Counted from the stretch's first letter, positions 1 to 5,829 are shown. The stretch: DNA of 14,287 nucleotides from Treponema sp. (GCA_031255615.1 JAIRSD010000086.1:1-14287), one strand, 5' to 3'. Numbers and translations are program-made. The notes: generated from the letters alone by a model not told the origin.

Positions 1-45
1 GACCGATTGCCTGTCCGTGCTGACCCTGATGTAACCATACACCAT
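1..45 (-). CDS. Serine recombinase (resolvase/invertase family), N-terminal 15 codons only
   Basis: On the minus strand an ATG at 45 opens MVYGYIRVSTDRQSV, which continues off the left edge. This is the start of the resolvase/invertase catalytic domain: the Y-x-R-V-S-T-x-x-Q motif carries the nucleophilic serine (Ser9) and the essential arginine (Arg7) of the active site. A clear ribosome-binding site (GGAGG, complement of 51-55) lies 5 bases upstream. Proteins of this family cut and rejoin DNA at short dyad sites, in resolvases of Tn3-like elements, invertases, IS607-type elements and large serine integrases. Which subfamily this is cannot be told from 15 residues. It fits the broken accessory genes to its right. 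Confidence 0.75.
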   Translation of the reverse strand, partial: MVYGYIRVSTDRQSV

Positions 46-88
46 AGCTTCCTCCGGTTATGAACTTCATCAAGGTAAGTGTAGAAAA

Positions 89-121
89 AAACGGACGTTT
101 AAATTTCCCACTTTTTGGAAA
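89..121. promoter_or_regulatory. Paired short inverted repeats upstream of the recombinase gene
   Basis: Two small dyads lie 44-76 bp upstream of the recombinase start: AAACG-GA-CGTTT at 89-100 and TTTCC...GGAAA at 104-108/117-121. Serine recombinases commonly bind imperfect dyads just upstream of their own gene (res or operator sites), so this is a plausible binding region. The dyads are short and AT-rich, so chance is not excluded. Confidence 0.25.
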
Positions 122-136
122 GTTTGTAGTTTCTAA

Positions 137-283
137 CGAAATGACACTGAAAAGAAAAAAGGGGAGAAAGGCGATACTTTTTTCCCTTCTTCCCTTATAT
201 ATGACAAATTCGGCATACACAGCCATCAAGACCTGTTCCGCCTCGCCGAAACCCTGAACCGGGAATGGAATGACGGCGAATGA
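137..283 (+). pseudogene. Possible 3' remnant of an unidentified coding sequence
   Basis: An open stretch without an ATG ends at TGA 281-283. Its last 28 codons (from about 197) read as protein-like sequence: IYDKFGIHSHQDLFRLAETL followed by NREWNDGE. The part before about 180 is purine-rich and unconvincing. It may be the tail of a gene whose 5' part has been lost beside the recombinase. I do not recognise the family. It overlaps no better gene; the ATG-started frame at 60-257 over the same bases looks random. Confidence 0.2.
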
Positions 284-314
284 AGAATAGACCGTGAATA
301 ATGCGGACGCGCCC

Positions 315-344
315 TTGACCGGCCCTCAAAAACCCCATTAAACT
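315..344 (+). promoter_or_regulatory. Probable sigma70 promoter of the ORF6N gene
   Basis: TTGACC (315-320), an 18-bp spacer and TAAACT (339-344) lie just before the ORF6N ATG at 365. The predicted transcript start is near 351, and the AGGGGA ribosome-binding site is at 355-360. The -10 box is only a 4/6 match, so this is moderate evidence. Confidence 0.4.
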
Positions 345-364
345 ACCTATCAGTAAGGGGAATT

Positions 365-800
365 ATGAAAAAGCAAAGAGGGACGATAGATTTTTCAGGT
401 ACAGAAAAGGCTATTGTAACGGTCAAGGGGCAGAATGTCATAATAGACAGCGATGTGGCGGATTTACGGCGTGGAAACAAAGGAAGTAAATCAACAACCC
501 CGCCGCAAGCGGACGGGGTATGTTGTTCTTTTAAGGTATTTGACTTAGGGTCCGTACCCTTGGTTCCGCCCCAAGGGGCCGGGGTATGGACCCTTCGCAA
601 CGAATCAAGCGGCCAAGAATAATCCCGCCAAGTTTCCTTCTGGTTATATAGTTGATGCCGACAAGGGCGAACTGGTCAAAAATTTTGACCGGTTCCAAAA
701 CCTGAAACATTCCACGGCGCAGCCAAAGGCTTTTACCGAAAAAGGGCTGTATTCGGCGCTTGACGGGCCTGATGTGTTTAACTCCGGAGAAGTTGCTTAA
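365..800 (+). pseudogene. ORF6N-domain (phage antirepressor-like) gene, frameshifted, interrupted and truncated
   Basis: The ATG at 365 with a good ribosome-binding site starts an ORF6N-type N-terminus: TVKGQNVIIDSDVADL, the usual beta-strand and helix of DNA-binding proteins often sited in phages and islands. At 464-467 the frame slips; restoring two bases (TA) would give DLYGVETKEVNQ, as in intact homologues. The Asn-Gln codons at 489-494 are then followed by a 114-bp foreign segment with an in-frame stop (546-548). The ORF6N sequence resumes at 609 with AAKNNPAKFPSGYIVDADKG, then KNFDRFQNLKHSTAQPKAFT. After EKGLY (about 753) it departs from the family, where MLATIL-type sequence is expected, and stops at TAA 798-800. 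The gene therefore carries three lesions and is certainly inactive as a full-length protein. The family call rests on recalled motif patterns. Confidence 0.7.
495..608. mobile_element. 114-bp two-hairpin insertion with 6-bp direct repeats
   Basis: The ORF6N reading frame is interrupted exactly between two copies of AATCAA (489-494 and 603-608); removing 495-608 restores Asn-Gln-Ala-Ala-Lys-Asn-Asn. The inserted DNA holds two stem-loops. The first spans about 493-527: AACAAC pairs with GTTGTT, CCCCG with CGGGG, CCGC with GCGG. The second spans 548-593: GGGTCCGTACCC pairs with GGGTATGGACCC (12 pairs, one G-U), with an inner TTGG/CCAA. It has no coding capacity. Direct repeats plus internal palindromes suggest a miniature, non-autonomous mobile element or palindromic repeat moved by a transposase elsewhere. 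Confidence 0.6.
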
Positions 801-931
801 TGGTGTCTATCTAACGGGGGCAAGTCCGCTCCCTCTTCAAGCAGTTCCTTTGCCGATTCAACGCTCCCTTTCATTATCGCGGTGTTTAGCGCGTCGGAAC
901 AGGTGCCGCCAAAAGCCTCACCCGGGCGACA
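797..931 (-). pseudogene. Ankyrin-repeat-like fragment
   Basis: On the minus strand the frame between stops at 932-934 and 797-799 contains DALNTAIMKGSVESAKELLE followed by EGADL. This matches one ankyrin repeat (x-x-A-x-x-G-x-x-x-x-x-x-x-L-L-x-x-G-A-D). There is no start codon in a sensible place and no second repeat, so it is best read as a leftover scrap of an ankyrin-repeat gene. It overlaps the degraded end of the ORF6N remnant by 4 bases. The stretch 935-1007 holds nothing I can identify. Confidence 0.4.
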
Positions 932-1007
932 TCAAACAAAAATTCACCCGTCGCACATGAGTTATTCGCAAAAACAAGGTATATCCCTAATATACCAAAC
1001 ATTAGAA

Positions 1008-1087
1008 TTGTTTAGAAACCTCAGTTTCTGAACAACAACCGTTAAAAAGGGCTTGTTCAATAACCAACCGGATTATTGAACAAGCCC
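1008..1087 (+). repeat. Two-hairpin intergenic repeat, copy 1
   Basis: The first stem is TTGTTTAGAAAC (1008-1019) with GTTTCTGAACAA (1024-1035): 12 pairs including one G-U and a CTCA loop. After the linker CAACCGTTAAAAA comes a 15-bp stem, 1049-1063 with 1073-1087 (GGGCTTGTTCAATAA against its complement), with loop CCAACCGGA. The same two-module unit recurs at 13121-13244 with compensatory stem changes. It ends 37 bases before the rlmI-like start codon. Neither stem is followed by a T tract, so a simple terminator is not the obvious reading. Confidence 0.8.
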
Positions 1088-1112
1088 ACTGTTTGCCGGC
1101 CCCCGAAGCGTT

Positions 1113-1118
1113 TAGAAT
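1113..1118 (+). promoter_or_regulatory. Possible -10 box immediately upstream of the rlmI-like gene
   Basis: TAGAAT ends 6 bases before the ATG at 1125, the same spacing as in the stronger promoters at 11029 and 11384. No ribosome-binding site is visible between the repeat and the ATG, which fits a leaderless transcript. No good -35 box is present at 16-18 bp, so confidence is low. Confidence 0.3.
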
Positions 1119-1124
1119 GGCTGC

Positions 1125-2579
1125 ATGAAACGGATAATACTGAAACCCGGCGAAGAAGACCGCATCCTCGCGGGGCATCCCTGGGTCTACGATAACGAGG
1201 TGGAGAAGGTCCTGGAGGGCGCGCCGGGCAGAGATACGGAGGCGGCGCTGGGAGCGGGAGAACTGGCGGAGGTGGAATCCCGCTTCGCCCGGGAAGGCAG
1301 AAGCCGGTATCTGGGCCGGGCCTTCGTCAACCCCCATTCAAAGATCGTCGCCCGGATCTACAGCCCCTCGAAAGAAGGGGTGGACAAGGGCTTTTTTAAG
1401 CGCCGAATCCGGGAAGCCCTGGGGCGGCGGCTTCTCTGCGGGGGCGCCGATGAGGGGGCCTACAATCTGGGGCGGGAATCGGCGCGGCTGGTCTTTGGGG
1501 AGGCGGATTTCCTGCCGGGGCTTATCATCGACCGCTATGTGGGCTGGCCCCTGGCGGAAATTGAGGAAGATCTGCCGGAGCGGCCCCTGGACTACGACGA
1601 CACGGAGGCGCGGCTGGGGCCGCCGGGTTCCTGGATTGTCGTGCAGTTCCTTATCGCCGGCATGGACAAGCGGCGGGAGGAGATCCTCTCCGCCCTGGAG
1701 GAGGTCCTGGCTTCCCCCCTTTCCCCCGCCGCCCGGCGGGTCCTGGGCCTGCCCCGGGGGATCATCGAACGGTCTTCCCCCAGGATGCGGGAGATGGAGG
1801 GCCTTCCCCCCCGGGAGGGCCTCGTTAAGGGCGTCTTCCCGCCGGGGGGAATCGTCATATTCGAAAACGGCCTCCCCTTCGCGGTTGACCTGGAGGGGGG
1901 GCAGAAGACCGGTTCCTTTCTGGACCAGCGGGACAACCGGCTCAGGGCCGCCTCTTTTACCGGCCAGCTTCCGCCCCCCGAATCTTCCTCCGGGCCCGGC
2001 GGCGTTTCCCCCGTCCGGGGGCTCCGCGTCCTGGACGGCTGTTCCTGCACCGGCGGCTTCGCCGTCCATATTTTGCGGCTGGGGGATTACGGCTTCAATA
2101 CCGGCGGAGAGGCCCTCCCCATCTCCGTAGACTGCGTGGATTCCTCCGCGGAGGCCCTGGAAATTCTGAACATAAACGCCGCCCTCAACGGGGTGGAAGA
2201 CCGGGTTCGTCCCGTCAAAGCCGATATTTTTGAATTTCTGCGCAACGCGGAACGGCAAAAGGAATGTTACGATCTTGTCGTCCTGGATCCCCCGGCCTTT
2301 GCCAAGACCCGTTCCGCCCTGGCCGGGGCGGTCCGGGGCTACAAGGAGATCAACCTGCGGGCGATTAAACTGCTCCGGGCCGGGGGCATCCTGGTAAGCT
2401 GTTCCTGCAGCCAGGTCCTGGACGACAAGCATTTCAGCCGGATCATAGCGGATGCCGCCCGCGATGCGGAACGGCGGCTTTACCTGCTGGAATCCCGCTC
2501 CCAGGCCCCGGATCATCCCGTCCTTGTCGGATACGACGAATCCCGGTATCTTAAATGCCATATCTACCGGGTGCTGTAG
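1125..2579 (+). CDS. rlmI: RlmI-like 23S rRNA m5C methyltransferase (PUA plus SAM domain)
   Basis: A 484-residue class I SAM-dependent methyltransferase of the RlmI/YccW family, which methylates a cytosine in 23S rRNA (m5C1962 in E. coli). An N-terminal PUA-like RNA-binding region (about 2-80, starting IILKPGEEDRILAGHPWVY) is followed by a linker domain, the family signature GQKTGSFLDQR (259-269), SAM motif I DGCSCTGGF (304-312), the acidic motif II around VDCVDSS, DPPAFAK (388-394) and SCSCS (425-429), which holds the candidate catalytic cysteine. It is longer than the roughly 400-residue E. coli protein because of loops near 105-115, 145-170 and 280-300. No Shine-Dalgarno sequence precedes the ATG; a leaderless start is possible. 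The exact target base is inferred from the family only. Frames on the opposite strand over this gene are shadows. Confidence 0.85.
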   Translation: MKRIILKPGEEDRILAGHPWVYDNEVEKVLEGAPGRDTEAALGAGELAEVESRFAREGRSRYLGRAFVNPHSKIVARIYSPSKEGVDKGFFKRRIREALGRRLLCGGADEGAYNLGRESARLVFGEADFLPGLIIDRYVGWPLAEIEEDLPERPLDYDDTEARLGPPGSWIVVQFLIAGMDKRREEILSALEEVLASPLSPAARRVLGLPRGIIERSSPRMREMEGLPPREGLVKGVFPPGGIVIFENGLPFAVDLEGGQKTGSFLDQRDNRLRAASFTGQLPPPESSSGPGGVSPVRGLRVLDGCSCTGGFAVHILRLGDYGFNTGGEALPISVDCVDSSAEALEILNINAALNGVEDRVRPVKADIFEFLRNAERQKECYDLVVLDPPAFAKTRSALAGAVRGYKEINLRAIKLLRAGGILVSCSCSQVLDDKHFSRIIADAARDAERRLYLLESRSQAPDHPVLVGYDESRYLKCHIYRVL

Positions 2580-2581
2580 GG

Positions 2582-2611
2582 CCGGGTTATTGAACACGTC
2601 CAATAACCCGG
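2582..2611 (+). terminator. 11-bp perfect hairpin just after the rlmI-like gene
   Basis: CCGGGTTATTG (2582-2592) pairs with CAATAACCCGG (2601-2611) around an 8-base loop, starting 2 bases after the rlmI-like stop codon. The position suits a transcription end or mRNA-end stabiliser, but no T tract follows. Its GGTTATTGAACA and CAATAACC..GGTTG words are shared with the two-hairpin repeats at 1049-1087 and 13206-13244, so it may be a related repeat rather than a dedicated terminator. Confidence 0.45.
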
Positions 2612-2645
2612 TTGACGGTGGGCAGGCCCTTTCATCCAGGGCGCC

Positions 2646-2675
2646 GGGGCTTTGCCCCAAAAAAAGTTTTGGGGC
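2646..2675 (+). promoter_or_regulatory. Two mutually exclusive hairpins in the leader of the URO-D-like gene
   Basis: GCCCCAAAA (2654-2662) pairs with TTTTGGGGC (2667-2675), a 9-bp stem with an AAAG loop. The same GCCCC (2654-2658) can instead pair with GGGGC (2646-2650). The two folds cannot coexist. The element sits 45 bases before the start codon at 2720. It could be a regulatory leader or another palindromic repeat; the sequence alone does not decide. Confidence 0.35.
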
Positions 2676-2719
2676 GGCTCCGCGTGAAAGGATGTTGCTT
2701 CACGATAGGGAGGATATAT

Positions 2720-3721
2720 ATGGCGGTTGACAAACGGGAATGGGTGTCCCGGGCTTTTCGCAACGAAGAGGTGGAAAAGGTTCCCGCGGGATTCTGGTTT
2801 CACTTTACCCCGGAGGAAGTCCTGGACGGCTTTGAACACCCTGAAATGTTCAGCCAGAATCTGGAGGGCCACCGGAAATATTACCGGGAATTTCAGCCCG
2901 ATTTTGTAAAGATCATGAGCGACGGGTTCTTTATCTACCCCAACAGGGAATTGCGGGAGGCCGAAACCCCGGAGGATCTCCGGAAAGTTTCTTCCATCGG
3001 CCCCGACCATCCCTGGATCGAAAAACAGGTGGACTTTGTAAAGACTCTGACCGGCCTCTTTGGGAAGGAGGTCTTGAGTTTTTACAACATCTTTTCCCCC
3101 GCCACCAGTTTTAAATTCGCCCGCCGTTTCTCACAAAAGGCCCCCGAGAGCTTCCTGGGGGATTTTATCCGGGAAGACGCCCTTGTCCACGCACTGAATG
3201 TCGCGGCGGAGGATCTGGCCGTCCTGGCCCGCCGGGTCATTACCGAAGGGGGTGCCGACGGAATCTACTTTAGCGCCCAGGATCAAAACGACAGCCGCAT
3301 CGACGCGGAGGCTTACCGCCGGGTCTTTGCCTCCGTGGACGCCAGGGTCCTGGACGCGGCGAACGCCGTGGCGGAATCCGGCAACATCCTCCACATCTGC
3401 GGCTACGCGGGCCGCCGGAACAATCTGCGCCGCTTTACGGAGTATCCCGCCCGGATCATCAACTGGGCTTCCACCGTCGAGGGGATCTCCCTGGCGGAGG
3501 GGAAGGCGCTCTTCGGCGGCCGCGCCGTGATAGGGGGCTTTGCCAACACCGCCGACGGAATCCTGTACCGGGGGACCGAGGCGGAGATCAAGGCGGAAAC
3601 CCGGCGGATCTTAAACGAGACGGGGCGGACCGGCGTGGTCCTGGGGGCGGACTGCACCGTGCCGCGGGACATCGATCTGCGGCGCCTCCAATGGGTCCGG
3701 GAGGCCGCCGCGGAGGCTTAA
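2720..3721 (+). CDS. URO-D superfamily protein, probable corrinoid/cobalamin-linked methyltransferase type
   Basis: A 333-residue protein of the uroporphyrinogen decarboxylase superfamily (PF01208-type TIM barrel). The start at 2720 is set by GGGAGG (2708-2713), 6 bases upstream; an earlier in-frame ATG at 2612 runs through a hairpin-rich leader and is rejected. The haem-enzyme N-terminal signature (P-x-W-x-M-R-Q-A-G-R) is absent. Instead His225-x-Cys227 (ILHICG) and Cys312 (GADC) match the zinc-binding H-x-C...C pattern of MtaA/CmuA-like methylcobamide methyltransferases. Such proteins in anaerobes move methyl groups between corrinoid proteins and thiols. The substrate cannot be told: no corrinoid protein or partner methyltransferase is nearby, and the gene stands alone before a repeat array. 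Confidence 0.75.
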   Translation: MAVDKREWVSRAFRNEEVEKVPAGFWFHFTPEEVLDGFEHPEMFSQNLEGHRKYYREFQPDFVKIMSDGFFIYPNRELREAETPEDLRKVSSIGPDHPWIEKQVDFVKTLTGLFGKEVLSFYNIFSPATSFKFARRFSQKAPESFLGDFIREDALVHALNVAAEDLAVLARRVITEGGADGIYFSAQDQNDSRIDAEAYRRVFASVDARVLDAANAVAESGNILHICGYAGRRNNLRRFTEYPARIINWASTVEGISLAEGKALFGGRAVIGGFANTADGILYRGTEAEIKAETRRILNETGRTGVVLGADCTVPRDIDLRRLQWVREAAAEA

Positions 3722-3773
3722 CGCGGGTCTCCGCGCCCGGCCCCGGCAGGCTGCCGGAACCGGAGGTTTTTTC

Positions 3774-4001
3774 GGAGTTTCGCGGCGGAGCGCGAAACTC
3801 CCTGCCGCGGGAAAGGTTCCTTGCGTTTTGGCGCTTCGCGCCAAAACGCCGAAGGCGAACAGCCGCAGGGATGCGGCTGTTCGCCCGCGCAAGGGATAGG
3901 AGGGGTGCGGAGCAGCCACGCCGCGAAGCGGCGGGGCCGGAGGCGAAGCCGGAGCCCCGGATAGCCCGGTTTTTTGCGGCTCCGCCGCAAAAAATGCGCC
4001 C
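3774..4001 (+). repeat. Composite hairpin array, copy 1
   Basis: This fills most of the 350-bp gap between the convergent URO-D-like gene and mntP. In order: stem GGAGTTTCGCG/CGCGAAACTCC (3774-3801, loop GCGGAG); a 12-bp stem with a TTC loop (3823-3849, GCGTTTTGGCGC); a 13-bp stem with loop AGGGAT (3854-3885, GGCGAACAGCCGC); a conserved spacer GGGATAGGAGGGGTGCGGAG; small stems at 3920-3932 (GCCGC-GAA-GCGGC) and 3943-3950 (GGC-GA-AGCC); the word CCCCGGATAGCCCGG; and stem TTTTTTGCGGC/GCCGCAAAAAA (3970-3994). The same modules occur in the same order, inverted, at 11113-11330. No ORF here looks real. The rest of the gap (4002-4071) shows nothing clear. Confidence 0.85.
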
Positions 4002-4071
4002 AACATACAGATGATACAGAGCGTTTTTTTACCTGGCGGATTGCCGGAACCTAAGCCCCGTCGCGGCGCCG

Positions 4072-4761
4072 CTAAGCTCCCTGGATGAGGTGTTCCAGCA
4101 GGATCTTGAGTCCCACCCCGATAAGCATGAGCCCCCCGGCCAGTCCCGCCCACCGTTCAAAGATTCCGCCCAGGCGGCGGCCGAACTCGAATCCCGCGAG
4201 GCAGCAGCAAAAGGTGACCGCCCCGATAATGAGGGCGTTGATCCAGATTCCCTGGTTCAGGAGGCTGAAGGATACTCCCACCGCCAGGGCGTCGATGCTG
4301 GTGGCCAGGGAGACGCTTAACAGGGCCCAGATATTGCGGATATCGGCGGCTTCCTTTCTCTGCGGTTTCCCGGTTGTTTTGGGGCTTCCCTGGGGGGGGC
4401 TTGCTCCCGCGCCGCCCCGCGGTCTGTTGTCCGGCAGTTCGGTGTCGGCCGATTCGTTGGCCGGCCCCTTCTTCCCGGATTTCAGGGATTCCAAGGCCAT
4501 CTTTCCGCCGATGACGCTGAGGATGCAGAAGACTACCCAGTGGTCGAAGGCGCCGATGCGGGAAGCCAGACTGTTTCCCAGAAACCAGCCCGCCGCGGGC
4601 ATGAGGAACTGGAAAAGGCCGAAGAAAAAACTGGCCCGCAGGATGTGGAAGGTCCTGAGGCCGGGGATGGAAATGCCGGATCCTACGGAGACGGCAAGGG
4701 CGTCCATGGCAAGGGAGACGCCGATGAGGACGGCCGGAACGTATGCCCCCGGAGGATTCAC
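4072..4761 (-). CDS. mntP: MntP-type manganese efflux pump
   Basis: A 229-residue inner-membrane protein of the MntP (YebN) family, which exports Mn2+. It has the family's two halves of three membrane helices: SLAMDALAVSVGSG (Asp20) in the first and SLATSIDALAVG (Asp157) in the second. A hydrophilic, Gly/Pro/Lys-rich loop of about 45 residues (95-140) separates the halves and explains the length over the usual 185-190. The start is GTG at 4761 with AAGGA 10 bases upstream; it lies 24 bp after the holA stop, so it is the last gene of the hprK-to-mntP run. No yybP-ykoY-type Mn riboswitch can fit in that gap, so manganese control, if any, must act elsewhere. Confidence 0.9.
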   Translation of the reverse strand: MNPPGAYVPAVLIGVSLAMDALAVSVGSGISIPGLRTFHILRASFFFGLFQFLMPAAGWFLGNSLASRIGAFDHWVVFCILSVIGGKMALESLKSGKKGPANESADTELPDNRPRGGAGASPPQGSPKTTGKPQRKEAADIRNIWALLSVSLATSIDALAVGVSFSLLNQGIWINALIIGAVTFCCCLAGFEFGRRLGGIFERWAGLAGGLMLIGVGLKILLEHLIQGA

Positions 4762-4785
4762 CGGCCGCCGGTCCTTGGGGAAGCT

Positions 4786-5817
4786 CTACGCATTGCGGGT
4801 CCGGTGGGGGGGCGGGGTTCCCCGGCTGTTTACGATTTTGCAGAGGAACATTTCCAAAAGCAGGGATTCCAGGGCCGTTCCGGATGAGCGGAGTCTGATG
4901 TCATATTCGGCGATGAGGGCCAGGAAGCGGTCCGCCGCCCCCGGTCCGTAGACGCGGTTGGCCTGCTGGTAATCTCCCCGGCTTTTGGGGGAGCTGAGGC
5001 CGATTTTTTTCAACTCAAAATCGCCGGACCGGTCTCCCGCCAGTTTGCCGGCCTCCGCCAGGCCCTGGTAATCCCGGAGCTTCCTGAAGCACCAGCCAAG
5101 GCCTCCCAGAATGCTCTGGAAGGATTCCCTGGCCCCCAGCAGGGCGTGGAGGGATTCAAGACTGCGGGCGAGATCCCCCGCGGCGATGCGGGAGAAAAGG
5201 GTAAACGAAGATTCCTCCCTTGAGTGGGACAGCCACTCCTCCACGTCGTCCCCGTTGATAATATTTTCCTTTCCCAGGAACTGTATAAGCCGGCCGCATT
5301 CCCTTTTCAGGGCCTCCGTGTTGTTCTCTACCAGTTCCAGCACCCTGGCGACTCCCTCGTCGCTGATGCGGCATCCTTCCCGTCTGAAAAAATCCCGAAC
5401 CCAGCCGGTTTTACGGTTTTCAAAGAGCTCCCAGAAGATCCGCTTGTTGCCGGGGGGCACGGCGTCCTCCAGGGCCTTGGCGACTCTGGTTTCATCGGAC
5501 AGCAGTATCGCTACGGTTCCTTCCTGGAGGGATTTAATAACGGCGCTTAAAAGATCCAATTCTTCTTTTTTTTTGACGGCCTCAATATTTTTTATAAGAA
5601 AGAAACGGGTGTCCGCGAAAAGCGAGCCGTTCCGCAGGGCGGCGCTGATCTCAGCCGTCGGCGTATCCCCCGCGTAGTAGCTCGTTTCCTCAATGCCGCC
5701 GGGGGCGGCCCCCAGATTCCGGCGGATTTCCCCCACCGCGTCATCTTTTTCCCCCAGTTCAGGGCCAAGAAAGAGATAACAACGGCCCCCGCCACTGTTT
5801 TTCTGGTTTTTCATCAT
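4786..5817 (-). CDS. holA: DNA polymerase III delta subunit
   Basis: A 343-residue HolA-family protein: the delta subunit of the clamp loader, which opens the beta sliding clamp during replication. It shows the expected N-terminal AAA+-like fold without a working Walker A (YLFLGPELGEKDDAVGEI), then the family patterns SLFADTRFFLIKNIEAVKKK, a lid helix region with VENNTEALKRECGRLIQFLG and FTLFSRIAAGD, and the C-terminal collar domain (LHALLGARESFQSILGGLGW through YDIRLRSSGTALESLLLEMF). Length is normal for the family. The gene begins with two consecutive ATG codons 12 bp after the lexA stop; the ribosome-binding site is weak, so coupling to lexA translation is likely. Linkage with lexA links replication and the SOS repressor in one transcript. 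Confidence 0.88.
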   Translation of the reverse strand: MMKNQKNSGGGRCYLFLGPELGEKDDAVGEIRRNLGAAPGGIEETSYYAGDTPTAEISAALRNGSLFADTRFFLIKNIEAVKKKEELDLLSAVIKSLQEGTVAILLSDETRVAKALEDAVPPGNKRIFWELFENRKTGWVRDFFRREGCRISDEGVARVLELVENNTEALKRECGRLIQFLGKENIINGDDVEEWLSHSREESSFTLFSRIAAGDLARSLESLHALLGARESFQSILGGLGWCFRKLRDYQGLAEAGKLAGDRSGDFELKKIGLSSPKSRGDYQQANRVYGPGAADRFLALIAEYDIRLRSSGTALESLLLEMFLCKIVNSRGTPPPHRTRNA

Positions 5818-5829
5818 CCGGGAAAGAAC

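Noticed and set aside
60..257. 65-residue plus-strand frame
   Set aside because: No ribosome-binding site, Lys-rich random composition, and it overlaps the upstream region of the recombinase.
1049..1087. Plain intrinsic terminator
   Set aside because: The stem is strong but no T tract follows, and the unit recurs with covariation, which favours a structured repeat; a termination role remains possible.
1338..2660. 440-residue minus-strand frame
   Set aside because: It lies antisense to the well-supported rlmI-like gene, is rich in Gly/Pro/Gln and shows no domain; a GC-rich shadow.
2612..2719. 36-residue upstream extension of the URO-D-like gene from ATG 2612
   Set aside because: It crosses two hairpins and has no family sequence; the ATG at 2720 has an excellent ribosome-binding site.
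2720..3721. Assignment as hemE (haem biosynthesis)
   Set aside because: The uroporphyrinogen-binding N-terminal signature is missing and a zinc-site pattern of methyltransferases is present.
3774..4001. CRISPR array
   Set aside because: The repeated units are palindromes of differing sequence with no constant direct repeat or regular spacers, and no cas gene is present.
3611..4153. Minus-strand 180-residue frame, and plus-strand frames over the same gap
   Set aside because: They read through the hairpin array and gene ends; composition is Arg/Ala/Pro-rich with no motif.
4762..4785. Manganese riboswitch before mntP
   Set aside because: Only 24 bases separate it from holA and no structured leader fits.
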